Source: Roseateles_E cavernae
GTDB taxonomy: Bacteria > Pseudomonadota > Gammaproteobacteria > Burkholderiales > Burkholderiaceae_C
Length of the DNA stretch: 64,000 nucleotides
Assembly (NCBI RefSeq): GCF_040187885.1
Contig: NZ_JBDPLH010000010.1
Coordinates: 1 to 64,000 of the forward strand
Direction of reading: 5' to 3'
In this document: positions 15,848 through 24,583 of the stretch, piece after piece
Position numbering within the stretch: position 1 is the stretch's first letter
Layout: the number at the start of each line of letters is the position of its first letter
Notes under the pieces: generated by a model
Told to the model about the DNA's origin: nothing
Databases searched by the model: none
What the model saw: the letters and a program-made list of their open reading frames with translations, nothing else
Translations under genes and position numbers: made by a program

Positions 15848-17514
15848 AGCAGCAAGCCCACCCAGCTGCCCACTTGCATGCCCACATGGATCCGGGCGAC
15901 GAAACGCAACAGGGCATGGCCGCAGCCTGGAAGCCCTCCATGGGCTGTCTGGCGGGTATGTCGGCGATGTACGCAGTTGCCACGCTGTTGTCCGTGGTGG
16001 CTTCGCGCCACAGTGGCCCGGTTGCGCCGCTGTGGCTGGCCAACGGCATCGGAATGGTGCTGCTGGCCGCCGCGCCGTCGCGCTCACTGCCCTACCTGCT
16101 GGCTGCGTTGGGGCTGGGCAACTGGGTGGGTGGTCTGATCGGTGGCGACAGCATGCTGCGGGCAGTGATCTTCGTGCCGGCCAATCTGCTGAGCATGACG
16201 CTGGCAGCGCTTCTGCTGCGCCGACGACTGGCCGAGCTGATGGTATGCAGGGAGCCGTGGCGTCTGGTCCAAATGGTGGCGCCCATCGTGATCCTTCCTC
16301 CTGTTGCGGGAGCGCTGCTTTTCGCATTCGTCTTGCATGGCATCGAAAAGGCCTCGTTCGGCACGGCCTGGCTCAATTGGTACCAAAGCGACATCGTGGG
16401 CACCTTGGCGACACTCCCGCTGGCGCTGGCGCTGCTCACCACGCCCTGGAAAGAGACTCAGCACCGTCTGTTCTCCCTTCGAAGTGCGGCATGGATCCTG
16501 GTAGCGACCGGCACGCCGCTGGTCGCGTTCAGCTGGCTACCGTTTCCATTCATCTACATTGCGTTGCCGCTGCTGGGGGCAGCCATGTCCTCTGGCCTTC
16601 TGGTAACAGCTGCCGCGAACCTCGCCAGCATCAGCGCCGCCAGTGCCGCCATGGCATTGGGCCTGTTCGCGCTGCCGCCGATCAACGCCGGCTGGGAGCC
16701 ATTTTTCATGTACCTGCCGTTGGCAATTGCCATGCTGCCCGCCTTGCTGCTGGCGGTAACCATGGAAGGTCTTGCCCGCAGCCAGGCCGAGCTGAGGCAC
16801 TCCGTTGACCAGTTATCGCGAACCAATCAAGAACTCGAGCATTTCGTGCGGGTCGCTTCACATGACCTGCGCGATCCGCTCAACGCGATCACCGGCTTTG
16901 CCGACCTCGCCTTGACTGCGGCGGAACCACTGGCGCCGGACCAGACACGCAGGTACTTCCAGCACATGAAGCAGGCGGCGCTGCGCATGTGCGAGCTGAT
17001 CGACGCGCTGTTGGCCTACGTCCGCCTCGATCGGCAGGAATCGATGGCTGAACAGGATGTCAAGCTCAACGACGTACTGGACGGGGTGCTGTCGAATCTG
17101 TCTGCGGTCTTGCGCGCAAGTGGCACCACGGTGAAGCATGACGAGTTGCCAATCGTGCGCGGACACCCTGCGATGCTCGGCTTGCTGTTGCAGAACCTCA
17201 TCTCCAATGCGCTGAAGTTCGTCCCTCCTGGCCGTGTTCCCGAGGTTCACATCGGCTGGTACTGGCGCAGCGACGGCAGTGCCGTGCTGCAGGTGAGTGA
17301 CAACGGCATCGGCATTGCTGAGGCGGACATCGGACGCTTGTTCACACCGTTCGTGCGCTTGCGGACCAGCACGCGATACGAGGGGACGGGCCTTGGTCTG
17401 GCCACATGCAAGCGAGTAGCCGAGCTCCATCACGGGCGGCTGTGGGCGGAGTCCCAGCCCGGAGGGGGAACGACCTTCTGCATGGAGTTCCCCACGCGCG
17501 ACAGTGCTTCGTGA
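15844..17514 (+). CDS. MASE1-domain histidine kinase
   Basis: A 556-residue protein. Residues about 25-300 hold eight or so membrane helices of the MASE1 type (SGPVAPLWLANGIGMVLL, FVPANLLSMTLAALLLRRRL). A short coiled coil follows, then HisKA with the phospho-acceptor His near residue 340 (VASHDLRDPLNAITGF) and HATPase_c with N-box LLLQNLISNALKF, G1 VSDNGIGI and G2 YEGTGLGLATCKRV. The start codon overlaps the SBP gene. No receiver is fused; partners may be the stand-alone receivers 6-8 kb downstream. Confidence 0.9.
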   Translation: MKQQAHPAAHLHAHMDPGDETQQGMAAAWKPSMGCLAGMSAMYAVATLLSVVASRHSGPVAPLWLANGIGMVLLAAAPSRSLPYLLAALGLGNWVGGLIGGDSMLRAVIFVPANLLSMTLAALLLRRRLAELMVCREPWRLVQMVAPIVILPPVAGALLFAFVLHGIEKASFGTAWLNWYQSDIVGTLATLPLALALLTTPWKETQHRLFSLRSAAWILVATGTPLVAFSWLPFPFIYIALPLLGAAMSSGLLVTAAANLASISAASAAMALGLFALPPINAGWEPFFMYLPLAIAMLPALLLAVTMEGLARSQAELRHSVDQLSRTNQELEHFVRVASHDLRDPLNAITGFADLALTAAEPLAPDQTRRYFQHMKQAALRMCELIDALLAYVRLDRQESMAEQDVKLNDVLDGVLSNLSAVLRASGTTVKHDELPIVRGHPAMLGLLLQNLISNALKFVPPGRVPEVHIGWYWRSDGSAVLQVSDNGIGIAEADIGRLFTPFVRLRTSTRYEGTGLGLATCKRVAELHHGRLWAESQPGGGTTFCMEFPTRDSAS

Positions 17515-17550
17515 TTCGTTGGTGAAGCGACTGGTCCTGGGTCAAGCCCG

Positions 17551-20001
17551 TCAGGGCGGCATCGATTGGGTGTCTTGGAATCCGCGGACCGGCAGATGAA
17601 TGTGGAACACCGCCCCGCCGCCAAGGCCATTGCCTGCTTCAATGCGCCCCCCCATCAGTTCGATCAGCTTGCGGCAGATGGTCAGTCCAAGCCCCGTGCC
17701 ACCGGCGCTCGATTTGGTATTGCTCGCCTGAATGAAGGCCTCGAAGATGCGCTCCAACTCGGCGGGCGGGATGCCCGGCCCCTGGTCCCGCACGCTGAAG
17801 GTGATCTCGCCGTCTCCGGTAACGTCGCCATCAAGTTCAATGGCCGTGCCCTGCGGCGAGAACCGGATCGCATTGGCCAGCACGTTGCGCACGACCTGCT
17901 GGAAACGCTTGGGATCGACCTTGGCAACCAAGGGCGCCTCGGACAGTTGCAAGTCGATGCGCAGGCGCCCTCGATCAAGCTGCGGCTGCAGCTCCTTCAC
18001 GACCGCACGCACCAGAGGTCGCAGATCGGTGCGCTCAAGATGGAAGGTGCCCACAGGGCTGTCGATCTTCGAGACGTCGAGCAGGTCGTTGACGAGGGCG
18101 AGCATATGCCGGCCTGCTTCGTGGATGTCGGTAAACATGGCAGCCAGCTTGGGGGCCGAACTGGCGCCTCGCACCGATCCGAGTTCAGCAAAACCGAGGA
18201 TCGATTGCAGCGGCGTACGCAGCTCATGGCTGATGTTTGCGACGAACTCGGACTTGGCGCGCGAGGTCTCCTCGGCAGCATCGCGCGCTTCGCGGGTCAG
18301 CCGCTCGGCTGAGCGGAAGTCGGTCACGTCAACAAAGGTCGCCACCACAGCTCGGCGCTCGTCCTTGCGCGCCGGCAGCAGTTGCTTGGTCACGATGACG
18401 TCGCGCCAAGCGCCATCGTGCCGCAGCACACGGGCCTCATAGCTTGCACGACCGCCCGCGGCGGTCAGACAGGCGTCATGCCCTTCGTGCTGGCGCGCCT
18501 CGTTCGACGACATATGGAAACCCACGCGCTGCCCCAGCACCTGGTTCCTGGAAATGCCCATGAACTGTTCCCAGGCGGCGTTCACTGACAGATAGCGGCC
18601 CTGCAACTCAAACATCGACACCGGATAGGGACTGCTTTCGACCAGCAGCTTGTTCAGCTCCAGCTGCTGCTCCAGATGCTGCTGGGCCTGCCAGCGATCG
18701 GTAATGTCATTCGCGCCCCCGGCGAATCCAATCACTTCACCGGCCTTGAGCATCGGGACGACGAGGATGTCCGCCCTCCTCGCTTGGCCTCGGCTGAGAA
18801 AGGTGGCCGTGGCCGTACGCAGGTCCGCGGAGCGCGGCGAGAACAGCGTGCGCAAGCTTCCACGTTCAGCGTCGGGTACGAACTCAACCAATGCTCGTCC
18901 GAGCGCTTGCTCCTTGGCGCAACCGGTCAGCGCCCGCCAGTGGTCATTGACAAAGGTCAGCACGCCATACTCGTCGGTGCGAAAGACGGCTGCCGGCACG
19001 CTGCGCACGAGGCCGGCAAGCTCTCTTTCTCGCTCCTCGAGTTGCCGCGTCGCTTCGTCGGCAGAGGCCAGCGCCAACTCGCGGGAGCGCAAAATGCGCC
19101 ACGCAAGTGCGGAAAGCCCGATGACGAGGACGGCGGCAACAGCCATCACCCCAGTCAATCGCAACCGCGTTGCTGCGGCGAGTTCGAGCGCTGCCGGCGC
19201 CTGTTCGACGACCACCATGAACAGCCGAGACCGGGACGCACTCCAGGCAAGCACACGATTCGCACCGGTCGCGTCGGGTTCCAGTCCCGTGCCATGATCC
19301 CGACCCTGCGTCAGGGCGGAGAGTGGCGTGGCCCGAGAGTCCATGCGATCGCCGGGGGCCAATCCCGCAAGAGGCGTAGCCGCGAGCACCATGCCATCGT
19401 GCCGGACGAGCATCGCCTGGCCACTGTCGCCGATCGCCTGAACCTGCTGGCTGGCCACGGCATCAGCATTCACCAAGGCCACGAGAATCAGCCGACGGCC
19501 GTCATGCGCCTGCGTCGTTCTGAGCACTGGTACGAAACCGCTGACGGCCCTGACTGGTGCTTTGAGCGTCAAGTCCTGCAGTGAACGGGCGGGCGTGTAG
19601 GGGCCTAAGACGGAACGCCCCAGCTCTGAAGGAACTCCACCCAAACGGGCAAGATCCACCAGATGGCCCACGTCAGCCGGAAGAGAAGAGGCGAGCACGC
19701 GGCCACTCGAGTCCAGCACAGCCAGTTCGCGCAGTGCGGGCCCGGCCGACAGCGGAACAGCGGCCGGACCGCGCTCCGCGACGGCGGAAGCCACGGTGGC
19801 CAGTGTGGTGGTAGCCGAATCGATGCTGCGCTCAGCATCGTTGACCAACATGCGAGCCATCAGCCGGCCTCTTTCAAGCGCAACGCTCTTGAGTTCATTG
19901 CGCTCTGCCCCGATCCAGACCGCGACCAATGCCGCGCAGACTGTCGCCAGGGCCAAGCCGCCCAGCAGAGCTCGGCGCAGCGGCTTCGATATGGACTGCA
20001 T
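17551..20001 (-). CDS. PAS-containing membrane histidine kinase
   Basis: An 816-residue protein. TM1 is at about 11-32, followed by a periplasmic Cache-like domain (RELAVLDSSGRVLASSLP, GQAMLVRHDGMVLAATPL). TM2 is near 280-300, then two PAS domains (AAVFRTDEYGVLTFVNDHWR; PYPVSMFELQGRYLSVNAAW). HisKA has His near 590 (ANISHELRTPLQSILGF) and HATPase_c has VRNVLANAIRFSP, VRDQGPGIP and GGTGLGLTICRKL. It is convergent with the MASE1 kinase and in a probable minus-strand operon with the binding protein (12-nt gap) and HD-GYP gene upstream. Confidence 0.92.
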   Translation of the reverse strand: MQSISKPLRRALLGGLALATVCAALVAVWIGAERNELKSVALERGRLMARMLVNDAERSIDSATTTLATVASAVAERGPAAVPLSAGPALRELAVLDSSGRVLASSLPADVGHLVDLARLGGVPSELGRSVLGPYTPARSLQDLTLKAPVRAVSGFVPVLRTTQAHDGRRLILVALVNADAVASQQVQAIGDSGQAMLVRHDGMVLAATPLAGLAPGDRMDSRATPLSALTQGRDHGTGLEPDATGANRVLAWSASRSRLFMVVVEQAPAALELAAATRLRLTGVMAVAAVLVIGLSALAWRILRSRELALASADEATRQLEERERELAGLVRSVPAAVFRTDEYGVLTFVNDHWRALTGCAKEQALGRALVEFVPDAERGSLRTLFSPRSADLRTATATFLSRGQARRADILVVPMLKAGEVIGFAGGANDITDRWQAQQHLEQQLELNKLLVESSPYPVSMFELQGRYLSVNAAWEQFMGISRNQVLGQRVGFHMSSNEARQHEGHDACLTAAGGRASYEARVLRHDGAWRDVIVTKQLLPARKDERRAVVATFVDVTDFRSAERLTREARDAAEETSRAKSEFVANISHELRTPLQSILGFAELGSVRGASSAPKLAAMFTDIHEAGRHMLALVNDLLDVSKIDSPVGTFHLERTDLRPLVRAVVKELQPQLDRGRLRIDLQLSEAPLVAKVDPKRFQQVVRNVLANAIRFSPQGTAIELDGDVTGDGEITFSVRDQGPGIPPAELERIFEAFIQASNTKSSAGGTGLGLTICRKLIELMGGRIEAGNGLGGGAVFHIHLPVRGFQDTQSMPP

Positions 20002-20013
20002 CGACCTCGCCCG

Positions 20014-20832
20014 TCAGGGTTCAACGATGGCGGTCAGTCCGTGCCGTTCAGCGGCTGCGGCCAGCCGGCCATCGGCCTTGATGCGCCCAACGAAGGCATC
20101 CACGGCGCGCCACCATTCATCATCACCTGGCTTGACGGCATAGCCATAGGGCAGGCGGTGGAATGGCGACGGTGGCGCGAGACGCTTGGCCCAGGCCGCC
20201 TGATCGAGCAGTCGGCGGCTGTAAGGAAAATCGGTCATGAAGACATCGATGCGCCCCGCTTCGAGCTCTTCCTCGCGCGTGGCGGGTGCACGCACGCTGA
20301 CCAGGGTGGCATGCCTGAGCGCCTTGGCCATCACCGGCTCCATGAAGGTGCCTGCGGCCACACCCACAGCAACGCCGGGCTGATCGATGTCACCCCAGGT
20401 ACGCACACTGCGATGGCTTCGCGTGGTCACCGCATAGATGTCACTGCTCAGATATGGCCTCGTGAAGCGCAGTCGCTCCATACGCTGGGGCAGGATGCCG
20501 ACGGCAAACATCGCCACGTCGCAACGCCCCTGCTCGACGTCGGGGATCAGTGTGGCGAACGAGGAATCCACATATGCAATCGACACACCAAGATCATGGG
20601 CAAAAGCGGCCGAGAGGTCGATATCGATGCCCTGCAACTGCCCGCTGGCCGGATGGCGATAGCTGATGCCGTAGTAACCAGGCCAGATGCACACACGCAC
20701 CTTTCCCGCCTCCTTGACGCGCAGGAGAGTCGAGTTGGCCGTGGCCGATGTGGGCAAGAGCAGCACAACGGCCAAGCAGGCCACAGCCTTTGCCAGCGTA
20801 GGCACCACTAGGCGAAGGGCTGCAGCCATCAT
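20014..20832 (-). CDS. Periplasmic solute-binding protein (SBP_bac_3)
   Basis: A 272-residue protein with a signal peptide (about residues 1-32) and a family-3 amino-acid-type binding domain: KVRVCIWPGYYGISYRHP, GQLQGIDIDLSAAFAHDLG, RCDVAMFAVGILPQRMERL, RIDVFMTDFPYSRRLL. No permease or ATPase is nearby. It lies between an HD-GYP gene (4-nt overlap upstream) and a Cache/PAS kinase gene (12 nt downstream). It is therefore more likely a ligand sensor feeding the kinase than part of an importer (inference). Confidence 0.85.
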   Translation of the reverse strand: MMAAALRLVVPTLAKAVACLAVVLLLPTSATANSTLLRVKEAGKVRVCIWPGYYGISYRHPASGQLQGIDIDLSAAFAHDLGVSIAYVDSSFATLIPDVEQGRCDVAMFAVGILPQRMERLRFTRPYLSSDIYAVTTRSHRSVRTWGDIDQPGVAVGVAAGTFMEPVMAKALRHATLVSVRAPATREEELEAGRIDVFMTDFPYSRRLLDQAAWAKRLAPPSPFHRLPYGYAVKPGDDEWWRAVDAFVGRIKADGRLAAAAERHGLTAIVEP

Positions 20833-21641
20833 GATGTCGATGCCTCCGGCAGTTCAAGAGTTCCGCCCTCCACCAGTTGTTCGCACGTCGGCGGATTGGC
20901 ATTGATGCGTTCCCGCAGGCTGCACAGCCGGTCGGCGTTGGCCATGAAACAGTCCACGACGCGGGGATCGAAGGCACGGCCGCGCTCGGCCATGAGCATC
21001 TCCAGGGCCTTGGCGTCGCTGAAGGCGGGCCGGTACACACGGTCCATCGTCAAGGCATCGAAGAAGTCCACGACGGACACAATCCTTCCAGACAGCGGAA
21101 TCTCCTCCCCCGCCGTACCGACGGGATAACCTCGGCCGTCCCAGCGCTCGTGGTGCGTGAGGGCCACTTCGGCTGCCAGCTGAAACAAGGGGATGCGCGA
21201 TCGGCCAAGAATGCGGGCGCCGAGTTCGGGGTGCTGATTCATCACCAATCGTTCATCGGCAGTGAAGCCTCCGGGCTTCTTGAGCACGCCGTCAGGAATG
21301 CCGATTTTGCCCACATCATGCATGGGTGCGGCCCGGCGCAACCGGGATGCAAACGCTGCGCCCTCGCCCAGCAGCAATGCCAGCTCTTCAGCCAGGAACC
21401 CCATACGGACGATGTGTATGCCTGTGTCGTCGTCACGAAGCTCAGCGGCCAGGGACAGCCTCAGCAGCGCCTCATGATGGGCACGAGCGACCTCCTGCAA
21501 CGCGGCATTGCGCTCTCTGAACATGCGCCCCAGATCGGCCACGATGCGCTCCATCTGGGCCTGCTGAGCCGTGCCGAAAGCCTCATCTGCGGCAACATCG
21601 GTATCGTTTGCTGAACGTATCGTCATGACTGCAAGTATCAT
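20829..21641 (-). CDS. HD-GYP cyclic-di-GMP phosphodiesterase
   Basis: A 270-residue protein consisting of a short coiled-coil N-terminus and an HD-GYP domain. Metal and catalytic residues are intact: His108-Asp109 in PMHDVGKIGIPD, MNQHPELG, and ALTHHERWDGRGYP with the GYP motif. The family hydrolyses c-di-GMP to pGpG/GMP. There is no fused receiver, but it is divergently adjacent (32 nt) to an HTH-receiver gene. ATG at 21626 is an alternative start. Its stop overlaps the start of the binding-protein gene. Confidence 0.9.
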   Translation of the reverse strand: MILAVMTIRSANDTDVAADEAFGTAQQAQMERIVADLGRMFRERNAALQEVARAHHEALLRLSLAAELRDDDTGIHIVRMGFLAEELALLLGEGAAFASRLRRAAPMHDVGKIGIPDGVLKKPGGFTADERLVMNQHPELGARILGRSRIPLFQLAAEVALTHHERWDGRGYPVGTAGEEIPLSGRIVSVVDFFDALTMDRVYRPAFSDAKALEMLMAERGRAFDPRVVDCFMANADRLCSLRERINANPPTCEQLVEGGTLELPEASTS

Positions 21642-21673
21642 CTATGTCAAATTAATCTGGCAAACTGATTCAC

Positions 21674-22342
21674 ATGCAACACGGCACAATCGCACACATG
21701 GCAGTTTCACCGAATGACGATGAGTGCAGCACGCTCGAAGCCGCACGCATGCTGAGCTTGGCCGTGCGCTCCGTGCAGCTCATGGTCGATCGAGGCGAGT
21801 TGCAGGCATGGAAGACACCGGGCGGGCATCGCCGGATTTCCCGCACGTCGGTCGAGCGCTGGATATCGAGTCGCACGCCAACCCCGCCAGAGAACGCTCT
21901 GGTCGAACGGTTGGCCGGCAACGCACCAGCACCCTGCGGGAGGGTGCTGCTAATCGAGGATTCGAAGCACTTTCAGAGCCTCATCTCCATGCTCATGCGG
22001 CGCAGCTTTCCCGAGGTGGAACTGCATGTCGCGGATGACGGCGTGGTGGGCTTGGCCATGGTCGGCCGATTGATGCCCGACTTGCTGCTGGTGGACCTGC
22101 TGTTGCCCGGCATTGATGGTGCCATGCTGCTGGCCAACCTGCGGGCGCACCCTCAATTCGCCGCAATCAAACCAATCGTGGTGACATCTCTCGGAGAGGC
22201 CGACCGCGCCCCCTTTGCCTATGCACTGCAGAACGTGCCGGTTGTGCACAAGTCGCGGGTGATCGATGAACTGCCGACGCTGCTCACTCAACTCCTTCCG
22301 GTACCGGCAGGCCGAACGCCTGGCTCACAGGTCGGTCGATGA
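21674..22342 (+). CDS. Excisionase-type HTH fused to response-regulator receiver
   Basis: A 222-residue protein. Residues about 19-62 form a MerR/excisionase-like helix-turn-helix with its typical wing (ARMLSLAVRSVQLMVDRG, KTPGGHRRISRTSVERWI). Residues about 90-205 form a receiver domain (RVLLIEDSKHFQSL, Asp in LLLVDLLLPGIDG, VVTSLGE). The N-terminal placement of the HTH is the reverse of normal response regulators. A start at 21698 (MAVSPND) is possible. It overlaps the REC-Hpt gene by 4 nt, so phosphotransfer between the two is likely. Confidence 0.87.
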   Translation: MQHGTIAHMAVSPNDDECSTLEAARMLSLAVRSVQLMVDRGELQAWKTPGGHRRISRTSVERWISSRTPTPPENALVERLAGNAPAPCGRVLLIEDSKHFQSLISMLMRRSFPEVELHVADDGVVGLAMVGRLMPDLLLVDLLLPGIDGAMLLANLRAHPQFAAIKPIVVTSLGEADRAPFAYALQNVPVVHKSRVIDELPTLLTQLLPVPAGRTPGSQVGR

Positions 22343-23034
22343 GGGCTCGGGTACTGCTGATCGAAGACGAACCCTCTATCCGGCGCTTCGTTGGCATCGC
22401 GCTGGATGACCTTCCAATCGAGCTCGTTTGCGCCGATGGCCTCACGAGCGCGATGCACGAGCTGCAAGGCAGCGCGGAACCGTTTTCGCTCGTGCTCTGC
22501 GATCTGATGCTTGCCGACGGAAGCGGCCTTGAGTTGCTGCGGCAGCTCGCTCGCTCGCCGAACCTGCGCCGTGGCGCAGAACTGGTGGTTCTCAGCGCCG
22601 GCCTGAACAGCGCAACGCGCGGCGAGCTGGAAGGCATCGGCCTGTTTCGGATGCTCGCCAAGCCGGTGCCGCTGGCCGAACTCCGGGCTTGCGTGATTGA
22701 TGCAGTAGAAGTAGCGCCCACCGCAAGCGAACTCAGGCCCGACGACGGATTGCTTGAGGCCTTCAGAACCGAATGCCTGGCCCAGTTCGATGCTGACATT
22801 GCGGCCGGCGACCAGGCGCGGCAGAGCGGCGATGCTGCGGCGCTGCGCCGACTCGGCCACAACCTCAAGACGGTACTGGCAACGCTCCAATGGCACAACG
22901 TGGCTGCGGAGGCTGAAACGCTGGAGCGAGCGGCCCAGGAAGACTCAAGTGCAGTTGACGCCGCATGGCTTGCCTTGCGCTCGTCCCTGCTGGAATTGCG
23001 CGAATGTGCGGGCCGCCCCGGATCGAACGACTGA
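22339..23034 (+). CDS. Receiver-Hpt phosphorelay protein
   Basis: A 231-residue protein with two modules. The receiver has acidic residues in VLLIEDEP, the phospho-acceptor Asp55 in LVLCDLMLADGSG and Lys108 in LAKPVP. The C-terminal Hpt has His174 in RRLGHNLKTVLATLQW. An isolated REC-Hpt protein is a phosphorelay intermediate that can take phosphate from one receiver and hand it to another. Sources could be the two histidine kinases at 15844 and 17551; targets could be the HTH-receiver upstream or the receivers downstream. Confidence 0.88.
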   Translation: MRARVLLIEDEPSIRRFVGIALDDLPIELVCADGLTSAMHELQGSAEPFSLVLCDLMLADGSGLELLRQLARSPNLRRGAELVVLSAGLNSATRGELEGIGLFRMLAKPVPLAELRACVIDAVEVAPTASELRPDDGLLEAFRTECLAQFDADIAAGDQARQSGDAAALRRLGHNLKTVLATLQWHNVAAEAETLERAAQEDSSAVDAAWLALRSSLLELRECAGRPGSND

Positions 23035-23097
23035 GATCGATGCGGTGCGTGCGGAACATCACAGACACATGAGTCCGCGATATTGTCATTTCGATCA

Positions 23098-23111
23098 ATT
23101 TGATATCAAAT
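23098..23111. promoter_or_regulatory. 14-bp perfect palindrome upstream of receiver gene
   Basis: ATTTGATATCAAAT lies in an AT-rich stretch in the 171-nt gap before the receiver gene at 23206. It could be an operator; no regulator can be named. Confidence 0.35.
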
Positions 23112-23205
23112 CAATCCCATGCACCGCGGCACGGTTTTCGTTCAAGAGGACCTGCGGTGAAGACCCATTCATGTGGGAAGTGACAAACAGCCGAGGTCTC
23201 CGATT

Positions 23206-23586
23206 ATGAAACACCGCATCCTCGTCGTCGAAGACCAGCCGGGCATCCGCAAGCTCATCCAGATGTCGCTCGAACTGGGCGATTATGAGGTGTATGAGGC
23301 GCCCGATGGGGACACCGCCCTGATCATGGCGGCCCAGATCAAGCCAGATGCCGTACTGCTCGACGTGATGATGCCCGGCACGGTGAACGGTCTGCAGGTA
23401 TGCGAACGTATGAAGCGCGATCCCGAACTCGGTCAAGCAGTCGTCATCATGCTGAGCGCGCGCGGACATCAAACCGACATCGATGCCGGAGCCAAGGCAG
23501 GCGCCGACGCCTACCTCGTCAAACCGTTCAGCCCACTCGAGCTGATCGAACGCCTTGAGACGTCGCTTGCGGCGACTGTCGGGTGA
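23206..23586 (+). CDS. Stand-alone response regulator receiver
   Basis: A 126-residue protein. The ATG at 23206 is favoured by GAGG 9 nt upstream over the GTG at 23173. It has receiver residues VVEDQPGIRKLIQM, phospho-acceptor Asp53 in VLLDVMMPGTVNG, Ser in IMLSARGHQTD and Lys in AYLVKPFSP. This is of the general DivK/PleD receiver kind rather than CheY. It sits 6 nt before a CheY paralogue and follows the phosphorelay genes, so it probably receives phosphate from the local kinases or the Hpt protein. Confidence 0.88.
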   Translation: MKHRILVVEDQPGIRKLIQMSLELGDYEVYEAPDGDTALIMAAQIKPDAVLLDVMMPGTVNGLQVCERMKRDPELGQAVVIMLSARGHQTDIDAGAKAGADAYLVKPFSPLELIERLETSLAATVG

Positions 23587-23592
23587 CACAGC

Positions 23593-24084
23593 ATGAACAA
23601 CAACGATCTGCTTGAGCCGACCGGGCATTCCTGCATGCAAGGCCACCGGGGTGCGAGCGCAGCGCGCCTGGCCGGCATCGTTGCCCTCGTGGTTGACGAT
23701 TTCTCCACGATGCGCCGCATCATTTCGGCCCTGCTCAAGGACCTTGGGTGTGAGAGAGTCATTGAGGCCGAGGACGGCATCGAAGCGTTGCGCGTCCTCG
23801 AAAACCAGACGGTGCACCTGATTGTCAGTGACTGGAGCATGCCCCGGATGACGGGGATTGAACTGCTCACCAGCATCCGCACCCATGCCAGACTGGGCAC
23901 ACTCCCCTTTCTGATGGTGAGCGCCGAGGGCTCGCGCGAGAACATCGTTCAGGCCGCCCGAGGTGGTGCGGATGGCTACATCGTGAAGCCCTTTACCTCC
24001 GCCGTGCTCGGAGACAAAGTGGAACTTGTGCTGCGCAAACGCGCCGCCGCTGCGGCTGACGCCCCGGTGCCTGCTGCGGCATGA
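23593..24084 (+). CDS. CheY-type response regulator, second copy
   Basis: A 163-residue protein with a 28-residue N-terminal extension and an Ala-rich tail around a CheY receiver: ALVVDDFSTMRRIISAL, Asp80 in LIVSDWSMPRMTG, FLMVSAEGSRENIVQAA and GYIVKPFTS. It is closely related to the CheY at 13596 and to canonical CheY. Two CheYs in one island with one broken CheZ suggests one may act as a phosphate sink. It forms an operon with the receiver 6 nt upstream. Confidence 0.87.
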   Translation: MNNNDLLEPTGHSCMQGHRGASAARLAGIVALVVDDFSTMRRIISALLKDLGCERVIEAEDGIEALRVLENQTVHLIVSDWSMPRMTGIELLTSIRTHARLGTLPFLMVSAEGSRENIVQAARGGADGYIVKPFTSAVLGDKVELVLRKRAAAAADAPVPAAA

Positions 24085-24583
24085 TGCATAAGAAGCAGCG
24101 TCTCCGATGCAAGTGAGTTGCTGGGGCGGTATCGGCAACGGACAAACCGCAAGGAAACGAAGCGGCCGCCCTCGTACTGAACTTCATGGGTGCAGAGCAC
24201 CCGCATATCGTGAGAAGGCTCCGCGCTACCGCGAAACGACTGCAGCCCTAAAGAGCACGGCCAACTTACCGAGTCTCACCCTCAAACAAGCATGGTCCAG
24301 CGTCCAGCTTTACGCTGGGCTGCCGGCACGCATGGTCGTGCTTGCGAACTCGCAACATCCCGTGGTGCCGGACATCCACTGCTTGCCGCCTGTCGGGCCC
24401 CTAAATTGAAGCGGCGAAGTACCTGGCGGTGGACCATTTCTTTGACGTACATCAAGCAATCTTCGCGGCGGTGCGAGCACCGTCGCTTGGGTTGGATGCG
24501 GCCGTCAGGCAATCGCCAGTGTCTCAACTTCTCCATCCTCTTCTCAGACGCGTCAATGGCGCGTTGCATACCGGGCAATCATC
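24085..24583. other. 499-nt gap without a recognisable gene
   Basis: Short open frames on both strands have unnatural composition. A small stem (CCAGCG/CGCTGG near 24298) is the only structure noticed. It may hold the promoter of the chemoreceptor at 24584. Confidence 0.4.
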